Position numbers and translations under genes: made by a program. From NCBI RefSeq assembly GCF_003600895.1, contig NZ_QYRP01000002.1:1984001-2048000 (forward strand): a stretch of DNA of 64,000 nucleotides. Reading direction: 5' to 3'. Shown here in pieces: positions 1-10,233 of the stretch (position 1 is the first letter of the stretch; every line of letters begins with the position of its first letter). The DNA is from Nocardioides cavernaquae (GTDB lineage: Bacteria; Actinomycetota; Actinomycetes; Propionibacteriales; Nocardioidaceae). The notes below the pieces were generated by a model. The model worked only from the letters and a program-made list of their open reading frames with translations, was not told the DNA's origin and did not search any database.

Positions 1-404
1 CGACCTGCGCGCACCGCATTGACCGGCGCCGCCACTGCCCACAGCACAGCGAGCGCGCGGGTCCTCCGCGACGCGAAGAGCGGCGAGGTGGAGCGCTGCG
101 CCATGAACCCGGCCACGTAGGAGGCGTGGCCGACCGCGAACGCCGCCGACCCCACGAAGAACGGCCGGCGCGCTTCGGAGAGCAGCGCGACGTCGCCGAC
201 GAACCCACAGGCCTCGGCGATCACCACCGGCGCGGTGAGCCCGGTTCGACCAGAAGCGAGAACCGACGAAGCCAGCACCGGCATCAGCAGGGGCTTCGTG
301 ACGAAGCGGGCGCGGTGCGCCAGCGGACTGGCCGACGCCGACAATCCCGTGTCGAGGGCGGCCAGTCCGAGGTAGGCGAGCTTGCGTCGGGTCGAGGTGC
401 GCAC
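1..404 (-). CDS. YhhN/TMEM86-family lysoplasmalogenase-like membrane protein (3' part outside window)
   Basis: The minus strand is open from a GTG at 404 to the left edge, giving about 134 residues of a multi-pass membrane protein. It reads from VRTSTRRKLAYLGLAALDTG through KPLLMPVLA, VGDVALL and FAVGHASYVAGF, the order of conserved segments seen in the YhhN family (lysoplasmalogenases, which cleave the vinyl-ether bond of lysoplasmalogens). The GTG is chosen because a stop lies four codons upstream and a -10-like TAGATT ends six bases before it, which suggests a leaderless message. The C-terminal part is missing because the window ends. Family assignment is from motif recognition; enzymatic activity is inferred. 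Confidence 0.7.
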   Translation of the reverse strand, partial: MRTSTRRKLAYLGLAALDTGLSASASPLAHRARFVTKPLLMPVLASSVLASGRTGLTAPVVIAEACGFVGDVALLSEARRPFFVGSAAFAVGHASYVAGFMAQRSTSPLFASRRTRALAVLWAVAAPVNAVRAG

Positions 405-433
405 CCACGCAATCTAGGGCAGCGCCGACAGGC

Positions 434-1042
434 TCACGAGTGCTTTGCGAACCAGGGCCGGTGCAGGTCGGAGTACTGCGCGTCGCCGACCGCCGACTGC
501 CAGTCCGCGGCGACGTCCGCCGGCATCTCGAGCTGCTCGCCACGACGTGCCGCAGCCTCGTCGGTGAACGCGATCGTCTCGGTGTAGCTGCCGTCGTCCT
601 CGATGAGCAGCGTCGCGCCGACGATCTCGGGCCGCGCCTGGTGCAGCATCGCGGTCATCTCCTGGTCGGCCACCATGTTGCGCAGCCGGTCGGGGTTGCT
701 CGCGCGCCCGCGGATCACCTGCACGAACTGGGCGTCGCCAGATGCGTCGAACGCGCCGTCGAGCATGATCGTCACGTCTTCGGACTGGTGGATCTCCGGG
801 GTGGCGTCGAAGCACAGAAGTGCTCCGGCCCAGTGCGCCCCGGCGTCCGCGGACGCGCAGCACGCGTCGTACGCCTTCTGTGAGCTGAATCGGACGATGC
901 CCACGAACTGGTCGTCGTCGGTGAACCCGTAGGTCCCGCCGAGCCAGCCGTCGCGCATCGCCATGTCGGCGCACCAGTCGTCGACGACCGCGCGCATCTC
1001 GTCCTGCCGGGCACAAGCTCCGGTCACCATCTGCATGAACAC
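434..1042 (-). CDS. Two-repeat ABM-like (dimeric alpha/beta barrel) hypothetical protein
   Basis: A 202-residue soluble protein. It contains two repeated halves that look alike: residues 1-60 (MFMQMVTG, then a charged helix, then GWLGGTYGFTDDDQFVGIVRF) and residues about 105-170 (QFVQVIRGRAS, helix, then GATLLIEDDGSYTETIAFTD). This strand-helix-strand-strand pattern resembles a tandem antibiotic-biosynthesis-monooxygenase-like fold. No catalytic residue can be named. A purine-rich GGGAGG lies upstream of the ATG on the minus strand. It is followed downstream by the YhhN-like gene in the same direction. The function is unknown. Confidence 0.75.
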   Translation of the reverse strand: MFMQMVTGACARQDEMRAVVDDWCADMAMRDGWLGGTYGFTDDDQFVGIVRFSSQKAYDACCASADAGAHWAGALLCFDATPEIHQSEDVTIMLDGAFDASGDAQFVQVIRGRASNPDRLRNMVADQEMTAMLHQARPEIVGATLLIEDDGSYTETIAFTDEAAARRGEQLEMPADVAADWQSAVGDAQYSDLHRPWFAKHS

Positions 1043-1176
1043 CGCTGGCCTCCCAAGGTCATTGAGCAGGCCGCTTCGGCCCTGATGCCGAAGTGGTCTG
1101 GGGTCCGGCTCTCGACGCTATGCCTGCGGTCGCCGACACGCCAGACCCGGCAGCACGAGTACGCCGCGTACTGGGG

Positions 1177-1608
1177 TCAGCGGGCAGGTGCCGCGATGAG
1201 CCGGTCGACCGAGAGCCGACCTGCTCCGAGCAGGGCGAGCGGGGCGAGGGCGGCGATCAGCAGCAGCACGAGCTCCACGCCACCGGCGGCGACGAAGAGG
1301 CCGTTGCCCGCGTGCACGAAGGCGATCGCGCCGATCATGTTGGCGATGCCGATGAGCGCGACGACCGGGGTGAGTACGCCAAAGAGCAGGGCGATGCCGC
1401 CGCCGATCTCGGTGATGATCAGCCACCAGGCAGCGATGCCGGCGAGCGGGACGCCCGCGTCGCCGAGGAATGCCTCGGTGCCGGCCGGCGTGAACTCGTC
1501 GAGCTTCTGCCAGCCGTGGGCGATGAGCACGATGCCGGCGATCACGCGGAGTGCGAGCAGCGCCAGATCGGTGCCGCCGGGGATGGTGGGGTGGAGCAGG
1601 GTACGCAT
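1177..1608 (-). CDS. DoxX family membrane protein
   Basis: A 143-residue protein with four hydrophobic segments. The DoxX pattern is clear: LRVIAGIVLIAHGWQK near residue 20, then WWLIITEIGGGIALLFG, and a third helix with ALIGIANMIGAIAFVH. The ATG at 1608 is chosen over an upstream ATG at 1659 because GGAGG lies just before it and because the upstream extension (MPCHSWLTV...) would run across the palindromic operator. DoxX proteins are small membrane proteins linked to redox or thiol stress in several actinobacteria; the exact role here is unknown. The perfect palindrome right upstream suggests a MarR-like repressor controls it. Confidence 0.85.
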   Translation of the reverse strand: MRTLLHPTIPGGTDLALLALRVIAGIVLIAHGWQKLDEFTPAGTEAFLGDAGVPLAGIAAWWLIITEIGGGIALLFGVLTPVVALIGIANMIGAIAFVHAGNGLFVAAGGVELVLLLIAALAPLALLGAGRLSVDRLIAAPAR

Positions 1609-1623
1609 TGGAGGAACCTCCCG

Positions 1624-1647
1624 AGTTGGTTGAACTGTCAACCAACT
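1624..1647 (-). promoter_or_regulatory. Perfect palindromic operator upstream of doxX-like gene
   Basis: AGTTGGTTGA and TCAACCAACT form exact 10-bp arms around a 4-base spacer (ACTG). The palindrome ends 16 bases before the DoxX start codon, so a bound protein would block transcription or its start. Architecture TTGA-N4-TCAA is typical of winged-helix MarR-type repressor sites. No regulator gene lies next to it, so the binding protein is encoded elsewhere. Confidence 0.7.
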
Positions 1648-1700
1648 GTGGCAGGGCAACCCAAGACGAACCTGAGAGCCCGGCTGCTTCTCGGAGCTGC

Positions 1701-2066
1701 TCAGCGCAGGGCGCGACGCCCGCCCGGCACGCGCTCCGCCGGGGGAGTGGAGGCGGCGGGCTGCTCGTCGGCGGGAGGCGTGACCAAGCCGAGCGAGATG
1801 AGGGCGCGCATGCCCAGCATCAGCCCGGCGAAGAGGCAGCAGGCCGCGCCGATGCAGGCGACGAACAGGAAGAGCCAGGCGATGCCACGCCCCTCGCGGG
1901 CGGTGCCGCCGAAGTCGATCGCGGCGAAGACGAGGTAGCCCCAGGCCACGACGCAGAACGTGACGCCGACGGCGTACACGCCCACGCGGGGGTCGATCCG
2001 CTTGCGGGAACGAGCGGGCCGCGGTGCCTTCCGGCTGCCCGCGTGCTTCCGATCCCCGTGACTCAC
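1701..2066 (-). CDS. Small two-helix membrane protein, hypothetical
   Basis: A 121-residue protein with a basic N-terminus (SHGDRKHAGSRKAPRPARSRKR), then two transmembrane helices (about residues 30-52, GVYAVGVTFCVVAWGYLVFAA, and 63-90, IAWLFLFVACIGAACCLFAGL) and a proline-rich tail. The GTG at 2066 is preferred to an upstream ATG at 2192 because the extra N-terminal part looks like translated promoter sequence. It is divergent from nrdR and lies in the same orientation as the DoxX gene, 92 bases before it. The function is unknown. Confidence 0.65.
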   Translation of the reverse strand: MSHGDRKHAGSRKAPRPARSRKRIDPRVGVYAVGVTFCVVAWGYLVFAAIDFGGTAREGRGIAWLFLFVACIGAACCLFAGLMLGMRALISLGLVTPPADEQPAASTPPAERVPGGRRALR

Positions 2067-2321
2067 CCGCACATTCTGCCAGCCGGATTCCAGTCCCGTG
2101 ACCAGACCGGAGAATGTGGTGTCTGCACAGTTTCCCGGATCGTGCGACACGCCCGGAAAACCTGCGACACGCGGGCGTCGGAAAGTCGACATTGCTGGTT
2201 GTCGCGGTGCTCGACTCGGCCCTGACCTGCGGGTTTACATCGCTGCCATGAACTGCGGGGTGACCCCCGGCGAAATCGGATGTGACGGGGGTTGCACGCC
2301 TCGTGGCGGCGACGTACGGTT

Positions 2322-2370
2322 ACCACTACATCTAGTAGTTACACCGTTGTGGTTTTCCACATCTAGTTCA
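2322..2370 (+). promoter_or_regulatory. Tandem NrdR boxes
   Basis: Two copies of a partly palindromic site share the core ACATCTAG: box 1 at 2323-2338 (CCACTACATCTAGTAG) and box 2 at about 2354-2369 (TTTCCACATCTAGTTC). The cores are 31 bp apart, three helical turns, the spacing known for paired NrdR boxes. NrdR bound here with nucleotide effectors would repress its own operon with nrdJ. Box 1 is the better palindrome. Confidence 0.85.
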
Positions 2371-2405
2371 CAGAACTGGCCTGGATCTCCCCACAACACC
2401 GCTGG

Positions 2406-2414
2406 TTATCCACA
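2406..2414 (+). promoter_or_regulatory. DnaA box TTATCCACA
   Basis: A perfect match to the strong DnaA box, 108 bases before nrdR. A related TTTTCCACA at 2353-2361 overlaps NrdR box 2. DnaA control of ribonucleotide reductase genes is known in other bacteria; here it is an inference from sequence. Confidence 0.5.
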
Positions 2415-2513
2415 GAAACAGCGCCGGAGTCCACAGCCAGGCAAGGCCCGCCAAGGGTCTCATCGGCGACCCCGGGCAACGGCCCCACACGCACGACCTG
2501 GAAGGAGAGCACC

Positions 2514-3026
2514 GTGCACTGTCCCTACTGCCGCAACACCGACACCCGCGTGCTCGACTCCCGCGTCGCCGACGACGGTGGAGCGATCCGCCGCCGGCGC
2601 ACGTGCCCGTCCTGCGACCGCCGTTTCTCCACCGTGGAGCAGATGCAGCTGACCGTGCTCAAGCGCTCCGGCGCGACCGAGCCGTTCAACCGCGACAAGG
2701 CCGTGAGCGGTGCGCGCAAGGCGTGCAAGGGCCGCCCGGTCACCGAGGACCAGCTGGCCTGCCTGGGCCAGGCGGTCGAGGACACGCTGCGCAGCTCGGG
2801 TTCGCCCGAGTTCCCGGCCAACGAGGTCGGCCTGGCCATCCTCGGGCCGCTGCGCGAGCTCGACGAGGTGGCCTACCTCCGCTTCGCCAGCGTCTACCGC
2901 GCCTTCGAGTCCGCTGAGGACTTCGAGGCCGAGATCGCCGTTCTGCGCGCTGAGCGCATCGCCCGCACCGAGCTGAACGGCGGGCTCGACGAGCTCGCCC
3001 GCGGCGCACTCACCCCCACGGGGTGA
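2514..3026 (+). CDS. nrdR: Transcriptional repressor NrdR
   Basis: A 170-residue protein with the full NrdR layout: an N-terminal zinc ribbon (CPYC at 3-6 and CPSC at about 31-34, followed by RRFSTVE) and an ATP-cone domain ([19 protein letters not shown] near residue 50). NrdR senses ATP/dATP and represses ribonucleotide reductase genes through tandem boxes, which are present upstream. The GTG start follows GGAAGGAG. It is the first gene of an operon with nrdJ, whose start is 153 bases downstream; that gap contains a GC-rich stem-loop (GCCCGGCC at 3034-3041 with GGTCGGGC at 3062-3069). The C-terminal tail after residue 150 is longer than in many homologues. Confidence 0.97.
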   Translation: MHCPYCRNTDTRVLDSRVADDGGAIRRRRTCPSCDRRFSTVEQMQLTVLKRSGATEPFNRDKAVSGARKACKGRPVTEDQLACLGQAVEDTLRSSGSPEFPANEVGLAILGPLRELDEVAYLRFASVYRAFESAEDFEAEIAVLRAERIARTELNGGLDELARGALTPTG

Positions 3027-3179
3027 CCTGAGACAGCCCGGCCACGGAGTGGGGAAGCTTCGCGGTCGGGCCCATGCATAGCAACACCCGCACCACCAGC
3101 ACCACGACGTACGACGAAGCACGACCAGCCAGCAGCGGACAGAACTGTGCCGATTCAGATACAGCCGGAAAGAGGAGAC

Positions 3180-6068
<2,889 letters not shown>

Positions 6069-6080
6069 CAAGTCAGTACG

Positions 6081-6119
6081 ACGAGGCCCCGACGCGATTC
6101 GCTCGCGTCGGGGCCTCGT
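6081..6119 (+). terminator. Terminator of nrdRJ
   Basis: Perfect 17-bp arms (ACGAGGCCCCGACGCGA at 6081-6097, complement at 6103-6119) around a 5-base loop, 13 bases after the nrdJ stop codon. There is no U tract, as is common in high-GC actinobacteria. Confidence 0.9.
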
Positions 6120-6155
6120 GCTGTCGGTGGACGGTGATAGGACTGAGGTAGTTGC

Positions 6156-6641
6156 CTCAGGAACACTCGCCAGATCCACGAAGCGTTCGGCCCGCTGGCC
6201 CCGTCGCGGATGTATTCGCGGGGTGGTGTCGGGCCTGAGGTCCGGTTCGTCGCAGCGTCGACCGACGAGGCGTTGTCTGCCGCTGACGACATCGTTGACG
6301 CGATGATCGACGAGGGCTGGGGCCCGGGCTCGATCGCGCTCATCACCACTGGCCACAAGCACCCCGTGCATGACGACGTCGCTGCGCGCCACGGCCAGGA
6401 GGGCTACTGGAAGCAGTTCTGGGAAGGCGGCGACGTCTTCTACGGCCACGTCCTCGGCTGCAAGGGCCTCGAGCGCAAGGCGGTCGTGCTCTGCGTCAAC
6501 GAGTCGTCGAAGCGGGACCGCTTCCGCGAGCGGTTGTACGTCGGGATGTCGCGTGCGACCGATGAGCTCGTGGTCGTTGGTCATCCGGAGCTGATTCGGG
6601 AGATGGGTGGTGCCGAGGTGGCGAAGAGGCTGGGGATCTAG
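6156..6641 (+). pseudogene. 5'-truncated UvrD-type helicase remnant (C-terminal domain only)
   Basis: The reading frame holds only the last 160 or so residues of a superfamily 1 helicase: LRNTRQIHEAFGPL, then the C-terminal helicase block ending VLGCKGLERKAVVLCVNES and RERLYVGMSRATDELVVVGH, which carries motifs V-VI. Homology starts abruptly at 6156, just 37 bases after the nrdJ terminator, and a TGA closes the frame upstream at 6144. A start at ATG 6210 could still make a 143-residue fragment, but without Walker A or B it cannot be a helicase. It resembles the C-terminal part of NERD- or UvrD-like helicases. Probably a deletion scar beside nrdJ. Confidence 0.8.
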
Positions 6642-6657
6642 TTTCCAGATGGAAACT
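6640..6657. repeat. Inverted repeat after the helicase remnant
   Basis: AGTTTCC and GGAAACT (7-bp arms, 4-base spacer AGAT) begin at the last base of the remnant's stop codon. It is A/T-richer than the surroundings. It could be a weak terminator, an operator or an old insertion scar. Confidence 0.4.
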
Positions 6658-6698
6658 GCTCGCAGCCGGTGCCCGGCTGAGTCAGGCTCCGATCCGAC

Positions 6699-7388
6699 CT
6701 AGATGCCGGGCGTCCAGTCGATCGGTCCACGGTCGCCGAGCAGGCGGTCGATCTCCGCGAACGGGCGCGATCCAACGAACGGAGTCTTCGCGTTCGCCCG
6801 GGCCGCCGGGTGGGCGGACTCGACGACAGCGTGAATTGGGTTGGTGATCAACTTGCGCTTCGCCCTTGCCGTGTCGCCCCAGAGGACGAACACAACGCGC
6901 TCGCTCTTGGCATTGACCGCTCGGATGACGGCGTCGGTGAACGTCTCCCATCCTCGGTCTTCATGCGACTTTGGGGCTCCGGAAGCAACGGTCAGTGTCG
7001 CGTTGAGGAGGAGGACACCTTGAGTTGCCCAGCTCGTTAGGTTGCCGCCCGTCGGAGCCGGTCCTGCATCGTCAGCCCGGATTTCGCTGAGGATCTTGCG
7101 TAGTGACGGTGGGATCGTCACACCCTCACGGACCGAGAAGCACAACCCGTGTGCCTGATTGCGTCCGTGGTACGGGTCTTGACCGAGGATGACGACTCGA
7201 ACGTCCCCCAGCGGTGTCAGCGCGAGAGCGTTGAACACGTCGGACGGTGGCGGGTACACATCCCCTCGCCTTCGCTCTGAATCCACGAAGTCGGTCAGAG
7301 AAGCCCAGTACGGCTGCTCGAGTTCGTTTTGGAGAGCCGCGGTCCAGCTCTCGGGGATTGCCCACACGCTTTCAGCCACCTTTGTCAT
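6699..7388 (-). CDS. ung: Uracil-DNA glycosylase, family 1
   Basis: A 229-residue base-excision repair enzyme that removes uracil from DNA. The water-activating loop GQDPYHG is at residues 69-75 with catalytic Asp71; the uracil-binding segment LLNATLTV is near residue 130. The minor-groove loop reads SAHPAAR instead of the common HPSPLS, so the second motif is diverged though its His is kept. Its ATG follows the stop codon of the upstream 101-residue gene without any gap, so the two are almost surely cotranscribed. Length matches the family. Confidence 0.93.
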   Translation of the reverse strand: MTKVAESVWAIPESWTAALQNELEQPYWASLTDFVDSERRRGDVYPPPSDVFNALALTPLGDVRVVILGQDPYHGRNQAHGLCFSVREGVTIPPSLRKILSEIRADDAGPAPTGGNLTSWATQGVLLLNATLTVASGAPKSHEDRGWETFTDAVIRAVNAKSERVVFVLWGDTARAKRKLITNPIHAVVESAHPAARANAKTPFVGSRPFAEIDRLLGDRGPIDWTPGI

Positions 7389-7694
7389 TCAGTCTCCGTG
7401 TTCTTTGTGGACCTGCGACTCCTCAGTGGCGTCATTCCCGGAGGAAAAGAGGAGGTTCTGCAGCGCTGGATCGCCTGGCGCCGAGCCTATGGTGTGGACC
7501 TTGCCGTCCTCGGTGACGGCCAGCGCGCCGCCAGTGAGCATCGCGTCAGGCTCGGCCGGGTCCACGTAGGCGACGACCCAGACCCGCCGCCCCTCGGGAG
7601 CCCCTCCCGCCTTCCTTGCGCTCTTCGCGACCAGGTGGCTGCCGTCTTCGCGGAGGAAAGCGTTGGCCCGCTTCTTCGCCTCTGCTGCATTCAT
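7389..7694 (-). CDS. Small hypothetical protein, YrhB/Imm35-like
   Basis: A 101-residue soluble protein starting MNAAEAKKRANAFLRED, followed by a beta-rich part with VWVVAYVDP, GGALAVTEDGKVHTIG. A short helix, then strands around a GxxxVxxDGxVxxIG-like turn, recalls YrhB/Imm35-type proteins, but the match is weak. It ends directly at the ATG of the uracil-DNA glycosylase, so they form one transcript. No toxin gene is adjacent, so an immunity role cannot be argued from context. Confidence 0.55.
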   Translation of the reverse strand: MNAAEAKKRANAFLREDGSHLVAKSARKAGGAPEGRRVWVVAYVDPAEPDAMLTGGALAVTEDGKVHTIGSAPGDPALQNLLFSSGNDATEESQVHKEHGD

Positions 7695-7728
7695 GATTGA
7701 CCCGTCTGTTCGTGGCGCCAGCGGTCGG

Positions 7729-8097
7729 CTACTTCAGCACCGCCCACGCAATCAGCTGGTCCAGGCGTCGTACGTCGATCTTCTTGTTCAGCTTGATCTT
7801 GATGTGGCCGGCGCGGGTCCACATCTCCATCTCGCCGTCGCGGTCCAGCATGCCGCCGGCGTTCTCGGAAGACCACATGTTGATGCTGCTGTAGGGCAGC
7901 GAGTAGATCTCGACCTTCTTGCCGGTCAGCCCCTGCGCATCGCGCACGATCAGGCGCTTCGTGGTGAAGACCGCGCTGTCGCGGAAGGTCTTGTACGCCG
8001 CGACCGCCTGCTCGCCCTCGATGAGGAGGCCGGTGACGTCGCCGGGGATAGGGATCTCCTGGATGAGGGTCCAGGCTGTGATCGCTGCGGTTTCCAT
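7729..8097 (-). CDS. Bacterial PH-domain protein
   Basis: A 122-residue protein covering one bacterial pleckstrin-homology-like domain: GLLIEGEQAVAAYKTFRDSAVFTTKRLIVRD, YSLPYSSINMWSSENAG and the C-terminal helix DVRRLDQLIAWAVLK, which are the order and motifs of PF08000-type proteins. The ATG follows AGGAGC at 6-8 bases. It lies 34 bases upstream of the 101-residue gene, in the same direction. The biological role of these domains is not established. Confidence 0.85.
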   Translation of the reverse strand: METAAITAWTLIQEIPIPGDVTGLLIEGEQAVAAYKTFRDSAVFTTKRLIVRDAQGLTGKKVEIYSLPYSSINMWSSENAGGMLDRDGEMEMWTRAGHIKIKLNKKIDVRRLDQLIAWAVLK

Positions 8098-8340
8098 TCG
8101 GTGCTCCTAGTCGTGGGCGGTGTTCGTCGAGTGTGTCGCTCCGGACGAGGGTCGCCCGGAGGTCCGACAGAACCCGCTCTCTGGTCTAGATAGTCCGTCT
8201 GGGCTGCGGGAAGAGCACGTCTGGGTCAGATCTCCGAGAACGCGACATTTGTGCCGGGGGCTGCTGCCAAAGTGCAACCGGGACTCAAGGTTGCCCGCAT
8301 CTTCCGCGGGCCGTTGATGGGTTCAAGGCTGGAGATGACG

Positions 8341-9585
8341 ATGTCTGGATTCGCGGTGGTCGACTTTGAGACCACGGGACTGTTCCCCAACGCGCATGAT
8401 CGAGTGGTTGAGGTCGGGCTCGTTCTCGTTGGCGAGGACGGTCGGATCGAGGGGGAGTGGAGCACGATCGTGGACCCGGGCCGTGATGTCGGCCCGACGC
8501 ATATCCACGGGATCACCGCGCGTGACGTGCTGGGCGCGCCGACTTTCAGCCAGGTTCTTCCGCGCCTGCTGGCTGACCTCCGTGGACGGGTCATCACGAC
8601 CCACAACCTATCGTTCGACCTGCGGTTCCTCGGCGCAGAGCTACGCCGGGCCGGCGTCGTACTCGCGAATCCGTGGGTCGGCGGTCTGTGCACGATGAAG
8701 TGGGCGGGGCATCTCCTGCGCGCTTCCTCGCGGAAGCTCGGTGACTGCTGTGATGCCGCAGGGATTGAGCTGGCCAATGCGCATTCGGCGCTCCACGACG
8801 CACGGGCGGCCGCCGGGCTGTTGGGACACCTCCTGAGGATCGGGGGATCGCCAGCGCCGTGGAACGACGAACTCGTGGGCGCTGCTGATGTGGACTGGCC
8901 GCAGCTGCCGATGGACGAGTGCCTGCTGGTTGAGCGAGGCACGCAGACGGTTCGCCGTCCCTCCGAATGGCTGGATCGGGTCGTCGCCAGGCTGCCGCGT
9001 GGCGACGACCCTGGGTTGGAGGCTTACCTGGAGGTGCTCGAGTCGGCGCTCCTTGACGGATACATCGCTCAGTACGAGGAGGAGGCGCTCGTCGAGACCG
9101 CCGTGGAACTCGGCCTGAGCCGGTCCACCCTCGATGACGTCCACCGCGACTACCTTCGATCGCTGGCACGGGTCGCTCTTGCTGACGGTGTCGTGACCGA
9201 CGACGAGCGGGCCGACCTTGACCGGGTTGCCGAGCTGGTTGGGCTTCCCACGGTCGAGGTCGACGCGGCTCTCGCCATGGCACCGGCCCGGTCGGCAAGT
9301 GCGGAGTTCCGCCTCGAGAGCGGCGACGTCATTTGTCTGACTGGGACCATGAGTCGACCTCGGTCAGAGGTGGAGCGCGACCTCGTCGATGCTGGCCTGG
9401 TCTCCGGTCCGTTGACGAAGCGAACCCGGCTGCTCGTCGCTGCGGATCCGGACTCCGCAAGCGGCAAGGCCAAGAAGGCGCGCGACTACGGAGTGCCGAT
9501 CGTGCACGAGGCGGCGCTGATGAAGCTCGTCCGTGCGATGGAGCCGGAGCAGTCGCCGGAACACCGCTCGCTCCGGCTGGTCTGA
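8341..9585 (+). CDS. DnaQ-type 3'-5' exonuclease with TerB-like middle and BRCT C-terminus
   Basis: A 414-residue three-part protein. Residues 1-165 are a DEDDh exonuclease: DFETTG (ExoI), HNLSFDLRFL (ExoII) and HSALHDARAAAGLL (ExoIII, HxAxxD). Residues about 220-310 are helical and acidic, with VALADGVVTDDERADLDRVAELVGL, like a TerB domain. Residues about 325-400 form a BRCT domain (GDVICLTGTMSRPRSEVERDLVDAG ... TRLLVAAD). The ATG at 8341 has GGAG six bases upstream; ATGs at 8317 or 8335 are possible. The assembly suggests a DNA-repair or end-processing nuclease distinct from the polymerase III epsilon subunit. The next gene follows after 15 bases. Confidence 0.88.
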   Translation: MSGFAVVDFETTGLFPNAHDRVVEVGLVLVGEDGRIEGEWSTIVDPGRDVGPTHIHGITARDVLGAPTFSQVLPRLLADLRGRVITTHNLSFDLRFLGAELRRAGVVLANPWVGGLCTMKWAGHLLRASSRKLGDCCDAAGIELANAHSALHDARAAAGLLGHLLRIGGSPAPWNDELVGAADVDWPQLPMDECLLVERGTQTVRRPSEWLDRVVARLPRGDDPGLEAYLEVLESALLDGYIAQYEEEALVETAVELGLSRSTLDDVHRDYLRSLARVALADGVVTDDERADLDRVAELVGLPTVEVDAALAMAPARSASAEFRLESGDVICLTGTMSRPRSEVERDLVDAGLVSGPLTKRTRLLVAADPDSASGKAKKARDYGVPIVHEAALMKLVRAMEPEQSPEHRSLRLV

Positions 9586-9600
9586 TTGAGGGGGTCGAAC

Positions 9601-10182
9601 GTGGCCAAGGATGATTGCCAGAATGACTTCCGCGCTGCGGCCGCTGCTGATGGCGTCGTGCTCACTCGCGCGAAGGTGCCCTGGATCAACCAGCGGGGCC
9701 ATCTCGGCCTTCCTGTTGAGGCCACGGCAGCGCTCGAGCCGCTGACCGCGATCTTCAATGCTCTGTCGGGCGTTGAGCAGGAGCAGGCGGCGAAGCGGCT
9801 CACAGCCCTTCCCGGTGACTTCTTTCATGAGGAGTCAGGAGTGTTCGTGGAGGTCGACGAACACCAACACTTCACGAGTCATCGACTGACCACTCTGAGC
9901 CTTTATCCGTCCGGGGTAGAGCTCGGTTTCGACCTCGACGAGTACAAGGCGCTGTGTCATGAATGGGCGGCGCGTGCCGACCGCTTCAGAGCATCCAAGG
10001 CGGCTATCGGTTTCGGCCCCGGTGGCAGGGTCCGGCAACGTGCGTACAACGATGCGCTTCGCGATCTGGCAACCTCGGCCATGGGGCACCCGCCCGTGAT
10101 TCGGGTGGCCGCCCCGGAGCGCGGTGGTGTGGCTGCGTATCTGCGCGTACGGGATCGGCTTGCAACTGCTGTCAGGCAGTGA
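9601..10182 (+). CDS. Hypothetical protein with DEHQHF motif, possible nuclease (DUF7255-like)
   Basis: A 193-residue soluble protein. A central block reads PGDFFHEESGVFVEVDEHQHFT, where a D, then E-V-D and EHQH resemble a PD-(D/E)xK-like site, followed by RQRAYNDALRDL. GTG at 9601 follows GAGGGGG. It lies 15 bases behind the DnaQ-TerB-BRCT gene and so is probably cotranscribed, which fits a DNA-processing role, but the nuclease idea is an inference. I do not recognise the family with certainty. Confidence 0.6.
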   Translation: MAKDDCQNDFRAAAAADGVVLTRAKVPWINQRGHLGLPVEATAALEPLTAIFNALSGVEQEQAAKRLTALPGDFFHEESGVFVEVDEHQHFTSHRLTTLSLYPSGVELGFDLDEYKALCHEWAARADRFRASKAAIGFGPGGRVRQRAYNDALRDLATSAMGHPPVIRVAAPERGGVAAYLRVRDRLATAVRQ

Positions 10183-10213
10183 CGCAGGATGGTGTCGCAG
10201 GTTCGACTGCTGC

Positions 10214-10233
10214 ACCCGACTGCTGAGTCGGGT
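10214..10233. terminator. Small bidirectional terminator
   Basis: ACCCGACT and AGTCGGGT (perfect 8-bp arms, loop GCTG) lie between the convergent DEHQHF gene and the pafC-like gene and touch the latter's stop codon. Confidence 0.55.

Larger units (their letters stand above)
2067..2513. other. Intergenic region holding the nrdRJ control region
   Basis: No credible gene lies in these 447 bases. The right half carries the nrdR-nrdJ control elements: two NrdR boxes and a DnaA box. The left half (2067-2300) shows no recognisable element. The nrdR ribosome site GGAAGGAG lies at 2500-2507. Confidence 0.6.

Noticed and set aside
3027..3179. Cobalamin riboswitch before nrdJ
   Set aside because: A B12-dependent enzyme could have one, but no B12-box or the multi-helix layout is visible; only a simple GC-rich stem-loop is present.
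7389..7694. Toxin-antitoxin or immunity gene
   Set aside because: The fold resemblance is weak and no toxin-like partner is adjacent.
6120..10182. Phage or integrative element
   Set aside because: No integrase, transposase, att-like direct repeats or tRNA border were found; composition is like the rest of the window.
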